DNA of 64,000 nt from Pandoraea vervacti (GCF_000934605.2 NZ_CP010897.2:5394001-5458000), one strand, 5' to 3'; shown: positions 34,889 to 44,464, counted from the stretch's first letter. The notes: generated by a model from the sequence alone, not told the origin. Translations and numbers: made by a program.

Positions 34889-35713
34889 TCACTTCAGCCA
34901 TTTATCGACAACCGCCTGATATTCCCCGGTTTTCTGGGCGAGATTGAGCCACTGATCGACGTAGTGCTTGAAGACATCGTCTCCCCGGGGAAGCAGATAG
35001 GCCTTCTCGCCGAACTGAAGCGGCTTGTCGGGATTGACCGGGCAGAGGGTGGGGTTGATTTTGTGCTGAAGCAGCGTTTCGGAGGAATCCGTCACCATGA
35101 CATCGGCTTTCCCGTCGGCGATTTGCTGAAAGATCGTGACGTTATCCGGGTAGATCGTGAGCGAGGCGTTAGGCAGGTACTGGCGGGCGAAGCGTTCGTT
35201 GGTGCCGCCCGGGTTGGCGATGGCGCGTGTGCTGGGTTTGTTCAGGTCGGCGAGTGTCTGGTACTTCGCCACGTCCGCGCATCGCACGATGGGCGACTTG
35301 CCGTCGATCATGACGACCTTGCTGTAATAGGCGCGAGCGGCGCGATCCAGGGTCACGGAAATGCCGCCGACGGCGATATCGCATTTACCGGCGGTGAAAT
35401 CGTCCATCAGTCCTTTCCAGGTCGTGGGCACAATCACCGGTTTTACGCCGAGCGACTTGGCGAGCGAGGCGACCAGATCCACGTCGATGCCTTCGAACTG
35501 GCTGTCCGGGCGGCGATACGAGTACGGCTTGTAGTCGCCCGTGGCGCAGGCGCGCAGGGTGCCGGACTTCACGATGTCGTCGAGGCGCGAGTGGACCGCA
35601 GGCGTGGCGGACTGCGCCAGGGCGACGTTGGCCGAAAAGCCGGTGGCGAGAGTGACGGCGAGCGCCGCCCCCGCCATGAAGGCCGCGCGCGCGGCCGTCT
35701 TCATGACTGTCAT
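34889..35713 (-). CDS. PheC-like secreted cyclohexadienyl dehydratase / family 3 solute-binding fold
   Basis: The 274-residue protein has a signal peptide ending near VALAQ and the two-lobed periplasmic-binding fold. Its motif set resembles PheC, the periplasmic cyclohexadienyl/arogenate dehydratase of pseudomonads that makes phenylpyruvate from prephenate: SRLDDIVKSGTLRACATGDY, the VGGISVTLDR stretch, the IANPGGTNERFARQYLP block, IYPDNVTIF, VTDSSETLLQ and EKAYLLPRGDD. No ABC permease or ATPase genes are near, which fits an enzyme rather than a transporter part. A plain amino-acid-binding protein remains possible since both share the fold. Confidence 0.72.
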   Translation of the reverse strand: MTVMKTAARAAFMAGAALAVTLATGFSANVALAQSATPAVHSRLDDIVKSGTLRACATGDYKPYSYRRPDSQFEGIDVDLVASLAKSLGVKPVIVPTTWKGLMDDFTAGKCDIAVGGISVTLDRAARAYYSKVVMIDGKSPIVRCADVAKYQTLADLNKPSTRAIANPGGTNERFARQYLPNASLTIYPDNVTIFQQIADGKADVMVTDSSETLLQHKINPTLCPVNPDKPLQFGEKAYLLPRGDDVFKHYVDQWLNLAQKTGEYQAVVDKWLK

Positions 35714-35985
35714 GCTTGTCTCCGTGTTGTGCTATCGACGTGCTGATGAATGCGTCGTCGGCGCGACCAACGCACCGACGCCCTGTGCCATCTGAGGCGG
35801 CACGCGGGACTTCATACTACTGATCGGCCGCGTCCGCGCCAACCCGCGCAAAAATAGCGCCCCGCGCGCGGCCGTCACCCTGATGTCCGACGTTTATGTG
35901 CGGCATAACCGCCCGCCACGCGACCACCCCCCGGATACCCGAGTAAAATGGCGGCTTGCCCAAAACCACCCCATCCCGCTGCGAC

Positions 35986-37056
35986 GTGTCCCAAGCTCTG
36001 CAAAACGATACTTTCCTGCGCGCCCTGTTGCGCCAGCCGACCGAGTACACGCCGATCTGGCTGATGCGCCAGGCGGGCCGGTACCTGCCCGAATACAACG
36101 CCACCCGCGCAAAGGCCGGCAGTTTCCTGGCGCTGGCCAAGAATCCCGCCTATGCCACCGAGGTCACGCTTCAGCCGCTCGAACGCTTTGCGCTCGACGC
36201 CGCGATCCTGTTCTCGGACATTCTGACCATTCCCGACGCAATGGGTCTGGGGCTGTCGTTCGAAACCGGCGAAGGCCCGCGCTTCGCGCATCCGCTGCGC
36301 ACCGAAGACGACGTGCGTCGTCTTCAGGCGCCGGATCTCGACAGCCTGCGCTACGTCTTCGACGCGGTGAGCGAAATCCGTCGCGCGCTCAACGGTCGCG
36401 TGCCGCTCATCGGCTTCTCCGGCAGTCCGTGGACGCTCGCCTGCTACATGGTCGAAGGCGCCGGCTCGGCCGACTTCCGCACCGTCAAGACGATGGCGTA
36501 CGAGCGTCCCGACCTGATGACGCACATCCTCGAGACCAATGCGCGCGCCGTCGCCGCCTATCTCAACGCGCAGATCGAAGCCGGTGCGCAGGCGATCATG
36601 GTGTTCGACACCTGGGGCGGCGCGCTGGCCGACGGGCTCTACCAACGCTTCTCGCTTGCCTATATGAAGCAGGCGCTGGCCAGCGTGCATCGCGAGTGGG
36701 ACGGCGTGCGCATTCCGCACATCGTCTTCACCAAGGGCGGCGGTCAGTGGCTTGAAGCCATTGCCGACACCGGCCCGGACGCCATCGGTCTCGACTGGAC
36801 CGTCGACCTCGCCGCCGCGCGTCGTCGCGTAGGCGATCGTTGTGCACTGCAAGGCAATTTCGATCCGACAGCCCTGTTCGCGGCGCCCGACGCCATCCGC
36901 ACGGAGGTCCGCCGCCTGCTCGACGCCTACGGTAATGCGCCGGGACACGTCTTTAATCTGGGGCACGGCATCTCGCAATTCACCAACCCGGAACACGTGG
37001 CAGCACTCGTGGATGAGGTGCATAGCTACAGTCGAACGCTTCGGCGCGCGGCATAA
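35986..37056 (+). CDS. hemE: Uroporphyrinogen III decarboxylase
   Basis: Cytoplasmic haem-biosynthesis enzyme that removes four acetate carboxyls from uroporphyrinogen III to give coproporphyrinogen III. Family signatures are TPIWLMRQAGRYLPEY near the N-terminus, the FSDILTIPDAMGL stretch with the catalytic aspartate, IGFSGSPWTLACYMVEG and FDTWGGAL. The length of about 356 residues is normal. I chose the GTG at 35986 (reading SQALQNDTFLRALLRQP); a TTG at 35956 is the longest option. It is followed after 425 bases by priA. Confidence 0.96.
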   Translation: MSQALQNDTFLRALLRQPTEYTPIWLMRQAGRYLPEYNATRAKAGSFLALAKNPAYATEVTLQPLERFALDAAILFSDILTIPDAMGLGLSFETGEGPRFAHPLRTEDDVRRLQAPDLDSLRYVFDAVSEIRRALNGRVPLIGFSGSPWTLACYMVEGAGSADFRTVKTMAYERPDLMTHILETNARAVAAYLNAQIEAGAQAIMVFDTWGGALADGLYQRFSLAYMKQALASVHREWDGVRIPHIVFTKGGGQWLEAIADTGPDAIGLDWTVDLAAARRRVGDRCALQGNFDPTALFAAPDAIRTEVRRLLDAYGNAPGHVFNLGHGISQFTNPEHVAALVDEVHSYSRTLRRAA

Positions 37057-37222
37057 GCAAGGCAAAGGCACGACAAAAGCAACAATATTTATCGCGCACG
37101 TACGCAGCGATGCGGGTTCGCGGGGCATTTCGCCCTGCAAACCCAACCGTCGTTCGACACGGTGAATGTCAAGGGACTAGCGTTCGAATAACCCCTCCAA
37201 TTTACGGAGTTGTCCCGAAGAC

Positions 37223-37410
37223 TTATGCACAAATTCTCGCTGCGCCGCCGCAAGTGAGAGACGAAGCGGGGGTACCGTCGACGTCATTCATAAGCTATTG
37301 ATCAAAAAGCATTTTTGAACTGATAAAAGTCAGGACGACGAGCGACGCGAGGACCGTGTGGTGAGGCTCGCGAGCCATAATCCCCACAGTTCTCAACATA
37401 GTTATCCACA
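37223..37410. promoter_or_regulatory. Two DnaA-box matches in the hemE-priA gap
   Basis: In the 425-base gap before priA, TTATGCACA (37223-37231) and TTATCCACA (37402-37410) both fit the DnaA-box consensus TTATNCACA. The space between them includes an A/T-rich stretch (about 37285-37325) and a perfect 12-bp palindrome GGCTCGCGAGCC (37365-37376). Control of priA or titration of DnaA is conceivable. The rest of the gap (37057-37482) shows nothing else I can name. Confidence 0.5.
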
Positions 37411-37482
37411 AGCGATTCGACGTCGGCGGAAAGCCGACTCAAATCCGGGGTTTACCGGCACTTCTCAGGATTCACTTTAAGT

Positions 37483-40050
37483 TTGACCCGAGCCGACGAT
37501 CCGTCCGACCTGTCCAACGCATCGAACGACGATGCGCTTTTTCCGGCGACCGAGCCTCGCACCGGTGTGCCCGCCATCGCTCGCGTCGCACTCGACACGC
37601 CGCTCCTCACCCTGTTCGACTACCGTCTCGATCAAGCCGCAAGCCTTGGTCAACTGGTGCAGGTTCCGTTCGGACGACGACAGGTCGTGGGCATCGTCTG
37701 GGAATTGACGCAGCGCAGCGAAGTCGACCCGAAAAAGCTGCGCGACGTGACGTCCGTGTGGCATGAATTGCCCCCGCTCGCCGACGACTGGCGCGACCTG
37801 ATGCAGTTCGCGGCGCGCTATTACCAGCGCGGTATCGGGGAAGTCGCGCTCCCCGCGCTTCCCGCACACCTGCGCACGCCGATGCGGTGGCCGCGCCTGC
37901 TTGCCGAGCGCGGTGTACAGCGCTACCGCATCGCACAGGGCGCGCTCAGCACGCTGATGGACAATGTCCCGTCCCGTCTTCGCGCCCAGCGACGATTGGC
38001 CGAAGGTCTCGCCCAGGCCGGCACACTCGACGCCGATGAAGCCCGCGCCCTATGCTCGAAAGCGGCCGACGTACTCAAGCAGTGGGCCGCCGCCGGCTGG
38101 GTGGTTGTGGAGACGGTGCCGTATCACGAGGCGGTGCTTGAATCCGATGGGGCCGACGAAGGCCACGAAGGTGAGAAGGCGGATGAACCGCGCGCCCCGG
38201 CGGCCACGCATGACGCACACGATGGCGTCGAGCGCCCTACCGCTGGGCGCAACGACGCGTTGCCCGCCACACTGGCCGACATACTCGACGACGCCGACGG
38301 CGGCACGAAAACACTCACCGCCGGACAGGCCGATGCGGTCGCGGCCATTCACGACGCCCTGATCGCCGCGGGCGCGCGACGTCTCGAACCTGCGCGGGCG
38401 AGCGATGCAATGGCCGCCGCGTCCCACGCTTCCGCCGCTCCCGCCACGCCGCCCTCTCCCGCCTGCCCGCCCTTCCTGCTCTACGGCGTGACGGGCAGTG
38501 GCAAAACGGAAGTCTATTTGCGTGCGGTGGCCGAAGCGCTGCATGCGCGCGAGTCGGCGCACGCACAAGTGCTCGTGCTCGTGCCGGAAATCAACCTGAC
38601 GCCGCAACTCGAAGGCGTCTTCCGTGCACGGTTTCCGCGCGAGACACTCGTCACGCTGCACAGCGGCCTGGCCGAGGGTGAGCGCGCCAGACACTGGCTT
38701 GCCGCGCATCGCGGCGAGGCGCGCATCGTGCTCGGCACGCGACTGGCCGTCATGGCGTCGTTGCCGCACCTGCGGCTCATCGTCGTCGACGAAGAACACG
38801 ATCCGTCCTACAAACAGCAGGAAGGCCTGCGATATTCGGCGCGCGATCTGGCGATCTGGCGGGCGAACCGCCTGCGTATCCCGGTCGTGCTCGGCTCGGC
38901 CACGCCGTCGCTCGATAGCTGGAATCGCGCTGAACAAGGCCGTTATGTGCGTCTGGCCATGCCGGAGCGCGCAACACCGGACGCCGTGCTGCCGCGCGTG
39001 TCGCTCATCGACATGGACATCGAGCGCAAACGTCAGCGCGTCGTGCACGAAGGACTTTCGCAACCGCTTCTCGCAGCCATCCGTGCGCGCCTCGAAGCCG
39101 GTGAGCAGAGCCTGCTGTTTTTGAATCGTCGTGGCTACGCCCCGGTGCTCAACTGCGACGCCTGCGGCTGGATCAGCGACTGCCGCCGGTGCAGCGCGCA
39201 CATGGTGCTGCACAAGCCCGAGCGACGCCTGCGCTGCCACCACTGCGGCGCCGAATCGCGCATTCCGCACGCCTGCCCCGACTGCGGCAACCTCGATCTC
39301 GCCCCGCTTGGGCGTGGCACGCAGCGTATCGAAGAGGCGCTCGCCGAACACTTCCCCGACGCGCGGCTCGCCCGCATCGACGCCGACAGCACGCGCCGTA
39401 AAGGCAGCGCGCAGGCGTTGTTCGCGCAGGTACACGCCGGCGAGGTCGACATCCTCATCGGGACGCAGATGGTGGCCAAGGGGCATGACTTCCGAAATGT
39501 CACGCTCGTCGGCGTGGTGAACGCCGACAGCGCCCTCTTCTCGCATGACTTCCGGGCGGCCGAACGCCTCTTCGCCCAACTGATGCAGGTCGCGGGCCGC
39601 GCCGGACGTGCCGCCCGTGCCGATGGCCCCGGCGACGTGCTGATCCAGACACGCTACGCATCGCATCCGCTGTTCGCGTCGCTCATGCGCCACGACTACG
39701 CGGGCTTCGCAGCCCAGCAACTCGAAGAGCGGCGTGTGGCATTGTTGCCGCCATACACACATCAGGCGTTGCTTCGCGCCGAAGCCCGCAAGCTTGACGA
39801 CGCCATGACGTTCCTGCGGCAGGCCCGCGAAATCGCCGCCGAACCGGCGTTGCACGACCCGCGCATCTCCCTGTGGGACCCCGTTCCCATGACGATGGTG
39901 CGCATCGCGGGGACGGACCGGGCTCAACTCGTCGTCGAGAGTCCGCATCGCGGCGCGCTTCAGCGCTTTCTCACCCAATGGATGAGCGAACTTCGCGCGC
40001 TTAAGGCGCCCGTGCGCTGGCATCTGGAAGTCGATCCACTCGAAATATGA
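37483..40050 (+). CDS. priA: Primosomal protein N' (PriA helicase)
   Basis: PriA recognises stalled forks and D-loops and reloads the replicative helicase. After the 3'-DNA-binding domain (from about ARVALDTPLLTLFDYRL) come Walker A GVTGSGKTE near 335-343, the DEEH box (VVDEEHDPSYKQQEG) near 435, four zinc-binding CXXC pairs at about 557-605 (CDACG, CRRCS, CHHCG, CPDCG) and the helicase C-terminal motifs GTQMVAKGHDF and QVAGRAGRA. At 855 residues it is about 120 longer than the E. coli protein, the excess being an Ala/Asp/Glu-rich linker at about 215-330. The start is a TTG at 37483; a GTG at 37567 is an alternative. Confidence 0.95.
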   Translation: MTRADDPSDLSNASNDDALFPATEPRTGVPAIARVALDTPLLTLFDYRLDQAASLGQLVQVPFGRRQVVGIVWELTQRSEVDPKKLRDVTSVWHELPPLADDWRDLMQFAARYYQRGIGEVALPALPAHLRTPMRWPRLLAERGVQRYRIAQGALSTLMDNVPSRLRAQRRLAEGLAQAGTLDADEARALCSKAADVLKQWAAAGWVVVETVPYHEAVLESDGADEGHEGEKADEPRAPAATHDAHDGVERPTAGRNDALPATLADILDDADGGTKTLTAGQADAVAAIHDALIAAGARRLEPARASDAMAAASHASAAPATPPSPACPPFLLYGVTGSGKTEVYLRAVAEALHARESAHAQVLVLVPEINLTPQLEGVFRARFPRETLVTLHSGLAEGERARHWLAAHRGEARIVLGTRLAVMASLPHLRLIVVDEEHDPSYKQQEGLRYSARDLAIWRANRLRIPVVLGSATPSLDSWNRAEQGRYVRLAMPERATPDAVLPRVSLIDMDIERKRQRVVHEGLSQPLLAAIRARLEAGEQSLLFLNRRGYAPVLNCDACGWISDCRRCSAHMVLHKPERRLRCHHCGAESRIPHACPDCGNLDLAPLGRGTQRIEEALAEHFPDARLARIDADSTRRKGSAQALFAQVHAGEVDILIGTQMVAKGHDFRNVTLVGVVNADSALFSHDFRAAERLFAQLMQVAGRAGRAARADGPGDVLIQTRYASHPLFASLMRHDYAGFAAQQLEERRVALLPPYTHQALLRAEARKLDDAMTFLRQAREIAAEPALHDPRISLWDPVPMTMVRIAGTDRAQLVVESPHRGALQRFLTQWMSELRALKAPVRWHLEVDPLEI

Positions 40051-40271
40051 ACCCGTGTGGGCGGCAGCGTCGCCAAACCGCTTGATATCTCGCTTGCCTC
40101 GCTCAAGAAGGACTTCGGCCCGAGCGTAGAACTCGTTGCCGCGCATCAGTTCGGGCAACGAATCGCGCGGGCGTGACGCAGCCGCTGCAATCCTTGTGGA
40201 ATCCGGCCGGCTATATGCGCAACGGTGTCGAATCCGTGCGTGTGGTAGCGGCATAAGGCGGGGGAACGATC
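40051..40271 (+). other. Short gap with possible gene remnant
   Basis: Between priA and a 39-codon gene, two short + strand readings in different frames end in stops at 40176 and about 40257: one contains PLDISLASLKKDFGPSVELV, the other PLQSLWNPAGYMRNGVESV. Both look more protein-like than chance and could be the broken 3' end of a lost gene, but neither has a start signal and I recognise no family. It may equally be coincidence. Confidence 0.2.
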
Positions 40272-40391
40272 ATGAATCATCCGAAATTCACGCGCTGCAA
40301 AACGCTCGCGTTCGTGCTCGGGCTGTCGGGCACCCTCGCCGCTGTGCTGGCCTACGCCCTCGACATGACTTACGGGACCGACCCGAAGTAA
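40272..40391 (+). CDS. Small single-pass membrane protein, 39 residues
   Basis: ATG to TAA encodes a 39-residue peptide: a basic start (MNHPKFTRCK), one hydrophobic segment of about 20 residues (LAFVLGLSGTLAAVLAYAL) and a polar end (DMTYGTDPK). A GGGGGAACG stretch lies at ribosome-site distance before the ATG. The arrangement is that of small inner-membrane peptides. It lies 49 bases before the PutA operator and is read in the same direction as putA. No function can be assigned. Confidence 0.5.
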   Translation: MNHPKFTRCKTLAFVLGLSGTLAAVLAYALDMTYGTDPK

Positions 40392-40439
40392 AGGGACGCC
40401 GGGAGGAATATCGGAAGGAATGCCGGGAGTGATACCGAC

Positions 40440-40471
40440 GGTGCAACCGCATTTTTGACTCTGGTTGCACC
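40440..40471. promoter_or_regulatory. PutA operator upstream of putA
   Basis: GGTGCAACC (40440-40448) and GGTTGCACC (40463-40471) are perfect inverted arms 14 bases apart. Each holds GTTGCA, the consensus bound by the ribbon-helix-helix domain of trifunctional PutA in enterobacteria. The site is about 80 bases before the putA start, fitting autorepression relieved by proline. Confidence 0.75.
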
Positions 40472-40549
40472 TCTTTTGAAACCCGGTTACGATGCCGCAC
40501 AATTCACCCGCTATGGGTGTCACGTTTCGCGTCATCGGATAACCTTCTC

Positions 40550-43500
40550 ATGGCTAACACCACTCTCGGCGTCAAAGTCGACGACGTCCTGCGCACCCGG
40601 CTCAAGACGGCCGCCCAGCAAATCGAGCGCACTCCGCACTGGCTCATCAAACAGGCGATCTTTGCCTACCTGGAGCGCATCGAGAGCGGCGCACTGCCGC
40701 CGGAACTGAGCGGTGCAACCCAGTCGGGCACCGAGGTCATCGATGGCCATGCCAGCGACGACACCGTCCCGCATCCGTTCCTCGAATTCGCGCAGAACGT
40801 GCAACCGCAATCGGTGCTGCGCGCTGCAATCACGGCCGCGTACCGTCGTCCCGAGCCGGAATGCGTGCCGGTGCTTCTCGGCCAGGCCAAGCTGGCCCCG
40901 GCCACGGCCACGCAAGCCTCCGATCTGGCGCGCAAGCTCGTCGTCGCGCTGCGCGGCAAGAGCACCGGCGGTGGCGTGGAAGGCCTGATCCACGAATTCT
41001 CGCTGTCGAGCCAGGAAGGCGTGGCGCTGATGTGTCTGGCCGAAGCGCTGCTGCGCATTCCCGACAAGGCCACGCGTGACGCCCTGATCCGCGACAAGAT
41101 CAGCAAGGGCGACTGGCACGCGCACATGGGCAATTCGCCGTCGATGTTCGTCAATGCCGCCACCTGGGGCCTGATGATCACCGGCAAGCTCGTCACGACG
41201 ACCAGCGAAGCCGGCCTCACCAAGGCGCTGACCCGCCTGATTGGCCGTGGCGGCGAACCGCTCATCCGCAAGGGCGTGGACATCGCCATGCGTCTGATGG
41301 GGGAACAGTTCGTCACCGGCGAGACCATTTCCGAAGCACTGGCCAACAGCCGCAAGTACGAAGCGCAGGGCTTCCGCTACTCGTACGACATGCTCGGCGA
41401 GGCCGCGACGACCGAAGAAGACGCCCAGCGTTACTACGCAAGCTACGAACAAGCCATTCATGCCATCGGCAAGGCTTCGGCCGGACGCGGCATCTACGAA
41501 GGCCCGGGCATCTCGATCAAGCTCTCCGCGCTGCATCCGCGTTATTCACGTAGCCAGTACGAGCGCACCGTCGCCGAATTGCTGCCGCGCGTGCAGGCGC
41601 TCGCCAAGCTGGCGCGCACTTACGACATCGGCCTGAATATCGACGCCGAAGAAGCCGACCGCCTCGAAATCTCGCTCGATCTGCTCGAAGCCCTGTGCTT
41701 CGATCCGGAACTGGCCGGCTGGAACGGCATCGGCTTCGTGGTGCAGGCGTATCAGAAGCGCTGCCCGTTCGTGATCGACTTCATCATCGATCTGGCGCGC
41801 CGCAGCCGTCACCGCATCATGGTGCGACTGGTTAAGGGCGCCTACTGGGATACGGAAATCAAGCGCGCACAGGTCGACGGCCTGGAAGGTTATCCGGTCT
41901 ACACGCGCAAGATCTATACGGACGTCTCGTATCTCGCCTGCGCGAAAAAGCTGCTCGCGGTGCCGGACGCGATCTATCCGCAGTTCGCCACCCACAACGC
42001 CTACACGCTCTCGGCGATCTATCACCTCGCGGGCAACAACTACTATCCCGGCCAGTACGAGTTCCAATGCCTGCACGGCATGGGCGAGCCGCTGTACGAG
42101 GAAGTCGTGGGGCCGATCGCCGCCGGCAAGCTGGCGCGGCCGTGCCGCGTCTACGCGCCGGTCGGCACGCATGAAACGCTGCTCGCCTATCTGGTGCGCC
42201 GTCTGCTGGAAAACGGGGCCAACACGTCGTTCGTGAACCGCATTGCGGACGAGACCGTCAGCGTCGACGAACTGATCGCCGACCCGGTCTCGGAAGCCGA
42301 GAAGGTGCAACCGCTCGGTGCGCCGCACGCCAAGATTCCGCTGCCGCGCGATCTGTATGGCACGTCGCGCGCCAACTCGTCCGGTTTCGATCTCTCGAAC
42401 GAACACCGCCTCGCCTCGCTGTCGTCCGCCCTGCTCGCGAGCGCGGGTACGCCGTGGCGCGCCGCGCCGATGCTGGCCGACGGCGAGCGCACTACGGGCA
42501 CGCCCCGTGCCGTGCGCAACCCGGCCGATCTGCGCGACGTGGTCGGTCAGGTCATCGAAGCGACGTCGGCCGACGTGGAGGCCGCGCTGGCGCACGCCGT
42601 TGCCGCCGCACCGATCTGGCAAGCCACGCCGGTCGAGGCGCGCGCCGACTGCCTGATGCGCTCTGCCGACCTGCTCGAAGCGCATATGCCCACGCTCATG
42701 GGCCTGTGCGTTCGTGAAGCGGGCAAATCGCTGCCCAACGCCGTGGCCGAGGTGCGCGAAGCCGTCGACTTCCTGCGCTACTACGCCGCGCAGATTCGCC
42801 AGGGCTTCTCGAACGACACGCACCGCCCGCTCGGTCCGGTGCTGTGCATCAGCCCGTGGAACTTCCCGCTCGCGATTTTCGTCGGTCAGGTCGCCGCCGC
42901 ACTGGCTGCCGGCAACCCGGTCATCGCCAAACCGGCAGAGCAAACGCCGCTCATCGCCACCGAAGCCGTGCGTCTGATGCAAGCCGCCGGGATTCCGGCC
43001 GGTGCGCTGCAATTGCTCCCGGGTACGGGCGAGACGGTCGGCGCGGCGCTGGTCGCCGACGCGCGCACCAAGGCGGTCATGTTCACCGGTTCGACCGAAG
43101 TCGCCCGCATCATTGCGCGTACGCTGGCCGACCGGCTGGACGCCAACGGGCGTCCGATTCCGCTCATCGCCGAGACCGGCGGTCAGAACGCCATGATCGT
43201 CGACTCGTCGGCGCTGCCCGAACAGGTCGTGTACGACGTACTCGCGTCGGCCTTCGATTCCGCCGGTCAGCGTTGCTCGGCACTGCGCGTGTTGTGCCTG
43301 CAGGACGATATCGCCGACAAGACGCTGCACATGCTCAAGGGCGCGATGCAGGAACTCGCCATCGGCAACCCGGATCGGTTGTCCATCGACGTCGGCCCGG
43401 TCATCGACGCCGAAGCGCAGAACGGCATCAATCGTCACATCGAGCAAATGCGCGGCAAGGGCTTCCCGGTGGAGCAACTCACGCTGCCGGACGCCGCCCG

Positions 43501-44464
43501 TCACGGCACCTTCGTGCCGCCGACGCTCATCGAACTGACGGACCTGAAGGCGCTGCAACGCGAAGTGTTCGGCCCGGTGCTGCACGTGATCCGCTTCAAG
43601 CGCGCGCAGCTCGACAAGCTGCTCGATCAGATCAACGGCACCGGCTATGGCCTGACGTTCGGTGTGCATACGCGTATCGACGAGACCATCGCTTACGTGA
43701 CGGAGCGGGCGCATGTCGGTAACGTCTACGTGAATCGGAACGTGATCGGCGCCGTGGTCGGCGTGCAGCCGTTCGGCGGGGAGGGTCTGTCTGGGACGGG
43801 TCCGAAAGCGGGGGGGCCGATGTATCTGCCGCGCCTGCTCGCGACGCGTCCGGCGGCGCTGGCGCCGGAACTCAATCGCAACGAGGCGGCACTCTCGCCG
43901 CTCGCGAACTATCGCGACTGGCTGCGCCAGCAACCGGATAGCGCCGCCGCGATCGATCGCGTCGACCGGTATCTGGCGACATCCGCCCTCGATGCGACGG
44001 CAGTGCTGCCCGGCCCGACCGGCGAGCGCAACACTTACGGTCTCGAGCCGCGCGGCCCGGTGCTGTGCGTAGCGGCCTCGACCCTCGGCGCGCGCACGCA
44101 ACTGGCTGCGGTGCTGGCCACCGGCAACAATGCCGTCTTCATGGATAGCGTCGCCGCGCGTGATCTGGTGGGCGCGTTGCCCGCGTCGCTCAAGGGTCGC
44201 GCCACGGTCCTCGCTGCAGGTGTGGACGCGGCCGCCGAGCCGTCGCTCGCTGCGGTGCTGTTCGAGGGCGACAGCGACGAGTTGCGTGCCCTGAACCGCC
44301 GCATTGCCACGCGCAACGGCCCGATCCTGTCGATGCAGGGCCTCTCGCCCGAAGCGTTGGCGGCCGGTGACGACTATGCGCTGGAGCGTCTGCTGTGCGA
44401 GCGCTCGGTGTCCGTCAATACGGCGGCAGCCGGCGGTAACGCCAACCTCATGACCATCGGCTGA
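40550..44464 (+). CDS. putA: Trifunctional PutA: proline dehydrogenase, P5C dehydrogenase and repressor
   Basis: PutA oxidises proline to glutamate in two steps and, in the trifunctional form, represses its own regulon when not membrane-bound. The 1304-residue protein starts with a ribbon-helix-helix domain (TTLGVKVDDVLRTRLKTAAQ, residues 3-50). The FAD-dependent proline dehydrogenase barrel occupies about 180-520 (MVRLVKGAYWDTEIKRAQ, YPQFATHNAYT), and the aldehyde dehydrogenase about 590-1060 with its glutamate in AETGGQN near 873 and the catalytic cysteine in GQRCSALRV near 909. A C-terminal ALDH-superfamily-like domain follows. The ATG at 40550 is chosen because the DNA-binding strand follows immediately. 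Confidence 0.97.
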   Translation: MANTTLGVKVDDVLRTRLKTAAQQIERTPHWLIKQAIFAYLERIESGALPPELSGATQSGTEVIDGHASDDTVPHPFLEFAQNVQPQSVLRAAITAAYRRPEPECVPVLLGQAKLAPATATQASDLARKLVVALRGKSTGGGVEGLIHEFSLSSQEGVALMCLAEALLRIPDKATRDALIRDKISKGDWHAHMGNSPSMFVNAATWGLMITGKLVTTTSEAGLTKALTRLIGRGGEPLIRKGVDIAMRLMGEQFVTGETISEALANSRKYEAQGFRYSYDMLGEAATTEEDAQRYYASYEQAIHAIGKASAGRGIYEGPGISIKLSALHPRYSRSQYERTVAELLPRVQALAKLARTYDIGLNIDAEEADRLEISLDLLEALCFDPELAGWNGIGFVVQAYQKRCPFVIDFIIDLARRSRHRIMVRLVKGAYWDTEIKRAQVDGLEGYPVYTRKIYTDVSYLACAKKLLAVPDAIYPQFATHNAYTLSAIYHLAGNNYYPGQYEFQCLHGMGEPLYEEVVGPIAAGKLARPCRVYAPVGTHETLLAYLVRRLLENGANTSFVNRIADETVSVDELIADPVSEAEKVQPLGAPHAKIPLPRDLYGTSRANSSGFDLSNEHRLASLSSALLASAGTPWRAAPMLADGERTTGTPRAVRNPADLRDVVGQVIEATSADVEAALAHAVAAAPIWQATPVEARADCLMRSADLLEAHMPTLMGLCVREAGKSLPNAVAEVREAVDFLRYYAAQIRQGFSNDTHRPLGPVLCISPWNFPLAIFVGQVAAALAAGNPVIAKPAEQTPLIATEAVRLMQAAGIPAGALQLLPGTGETVGAALVADARTKAVMFTGSTEVARIIARTLADRLDANGRPIPLIAETGGQNAMIVDSSALPEQVVYDVLASAFDSAGQRCSALRVLCLQDDIADKTLHMLKGAMQELAIGNPDRLSIDVGPVIDAEAQNGINRHIEQMRGKGFPVEQLTLPDAARHGTFVPPTLIELTDLKALQREVFGPVLHVIRFKRAQLDKLLDQINGTGYGLTFGVHTRIDETIAYVTERAHVGNVYVNRNVIGAVVGVQPFGGEGLSGTGPKAGGPMYLPRLLATRPAALAPELNRNEAALSPLANYRDWLRQQPDSAAAIDRVDRYLATSALDATAVLPGPTGERNTYGLEPRGPVLCVAASTLGARTQLAAVLATGNNAVFMDSVAARDLVGALPASLKGRATVLAAGVDAAAEPSLAAVLFEGDSDELRALNRRIATRNGPILSMQGLSPEALAAGDDYALERLLCERSVSVNTAAAGGNANLMTIG

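Noticed and set aside
34889..35713. Plain amino acid ABC transporter binding protein
   Set aside because: PGGTNERFARQYLP, the PDNVTIF stretch and EKAYLLPR fit PheC, and there are no transporter genes; kept as second choice.
37223..37410. Chromosomal replication origin
   Set aside because: Only two DnaA boxes and none of the usual origin genes (dnaA, dnaN, rpmH, mnmG) are present.
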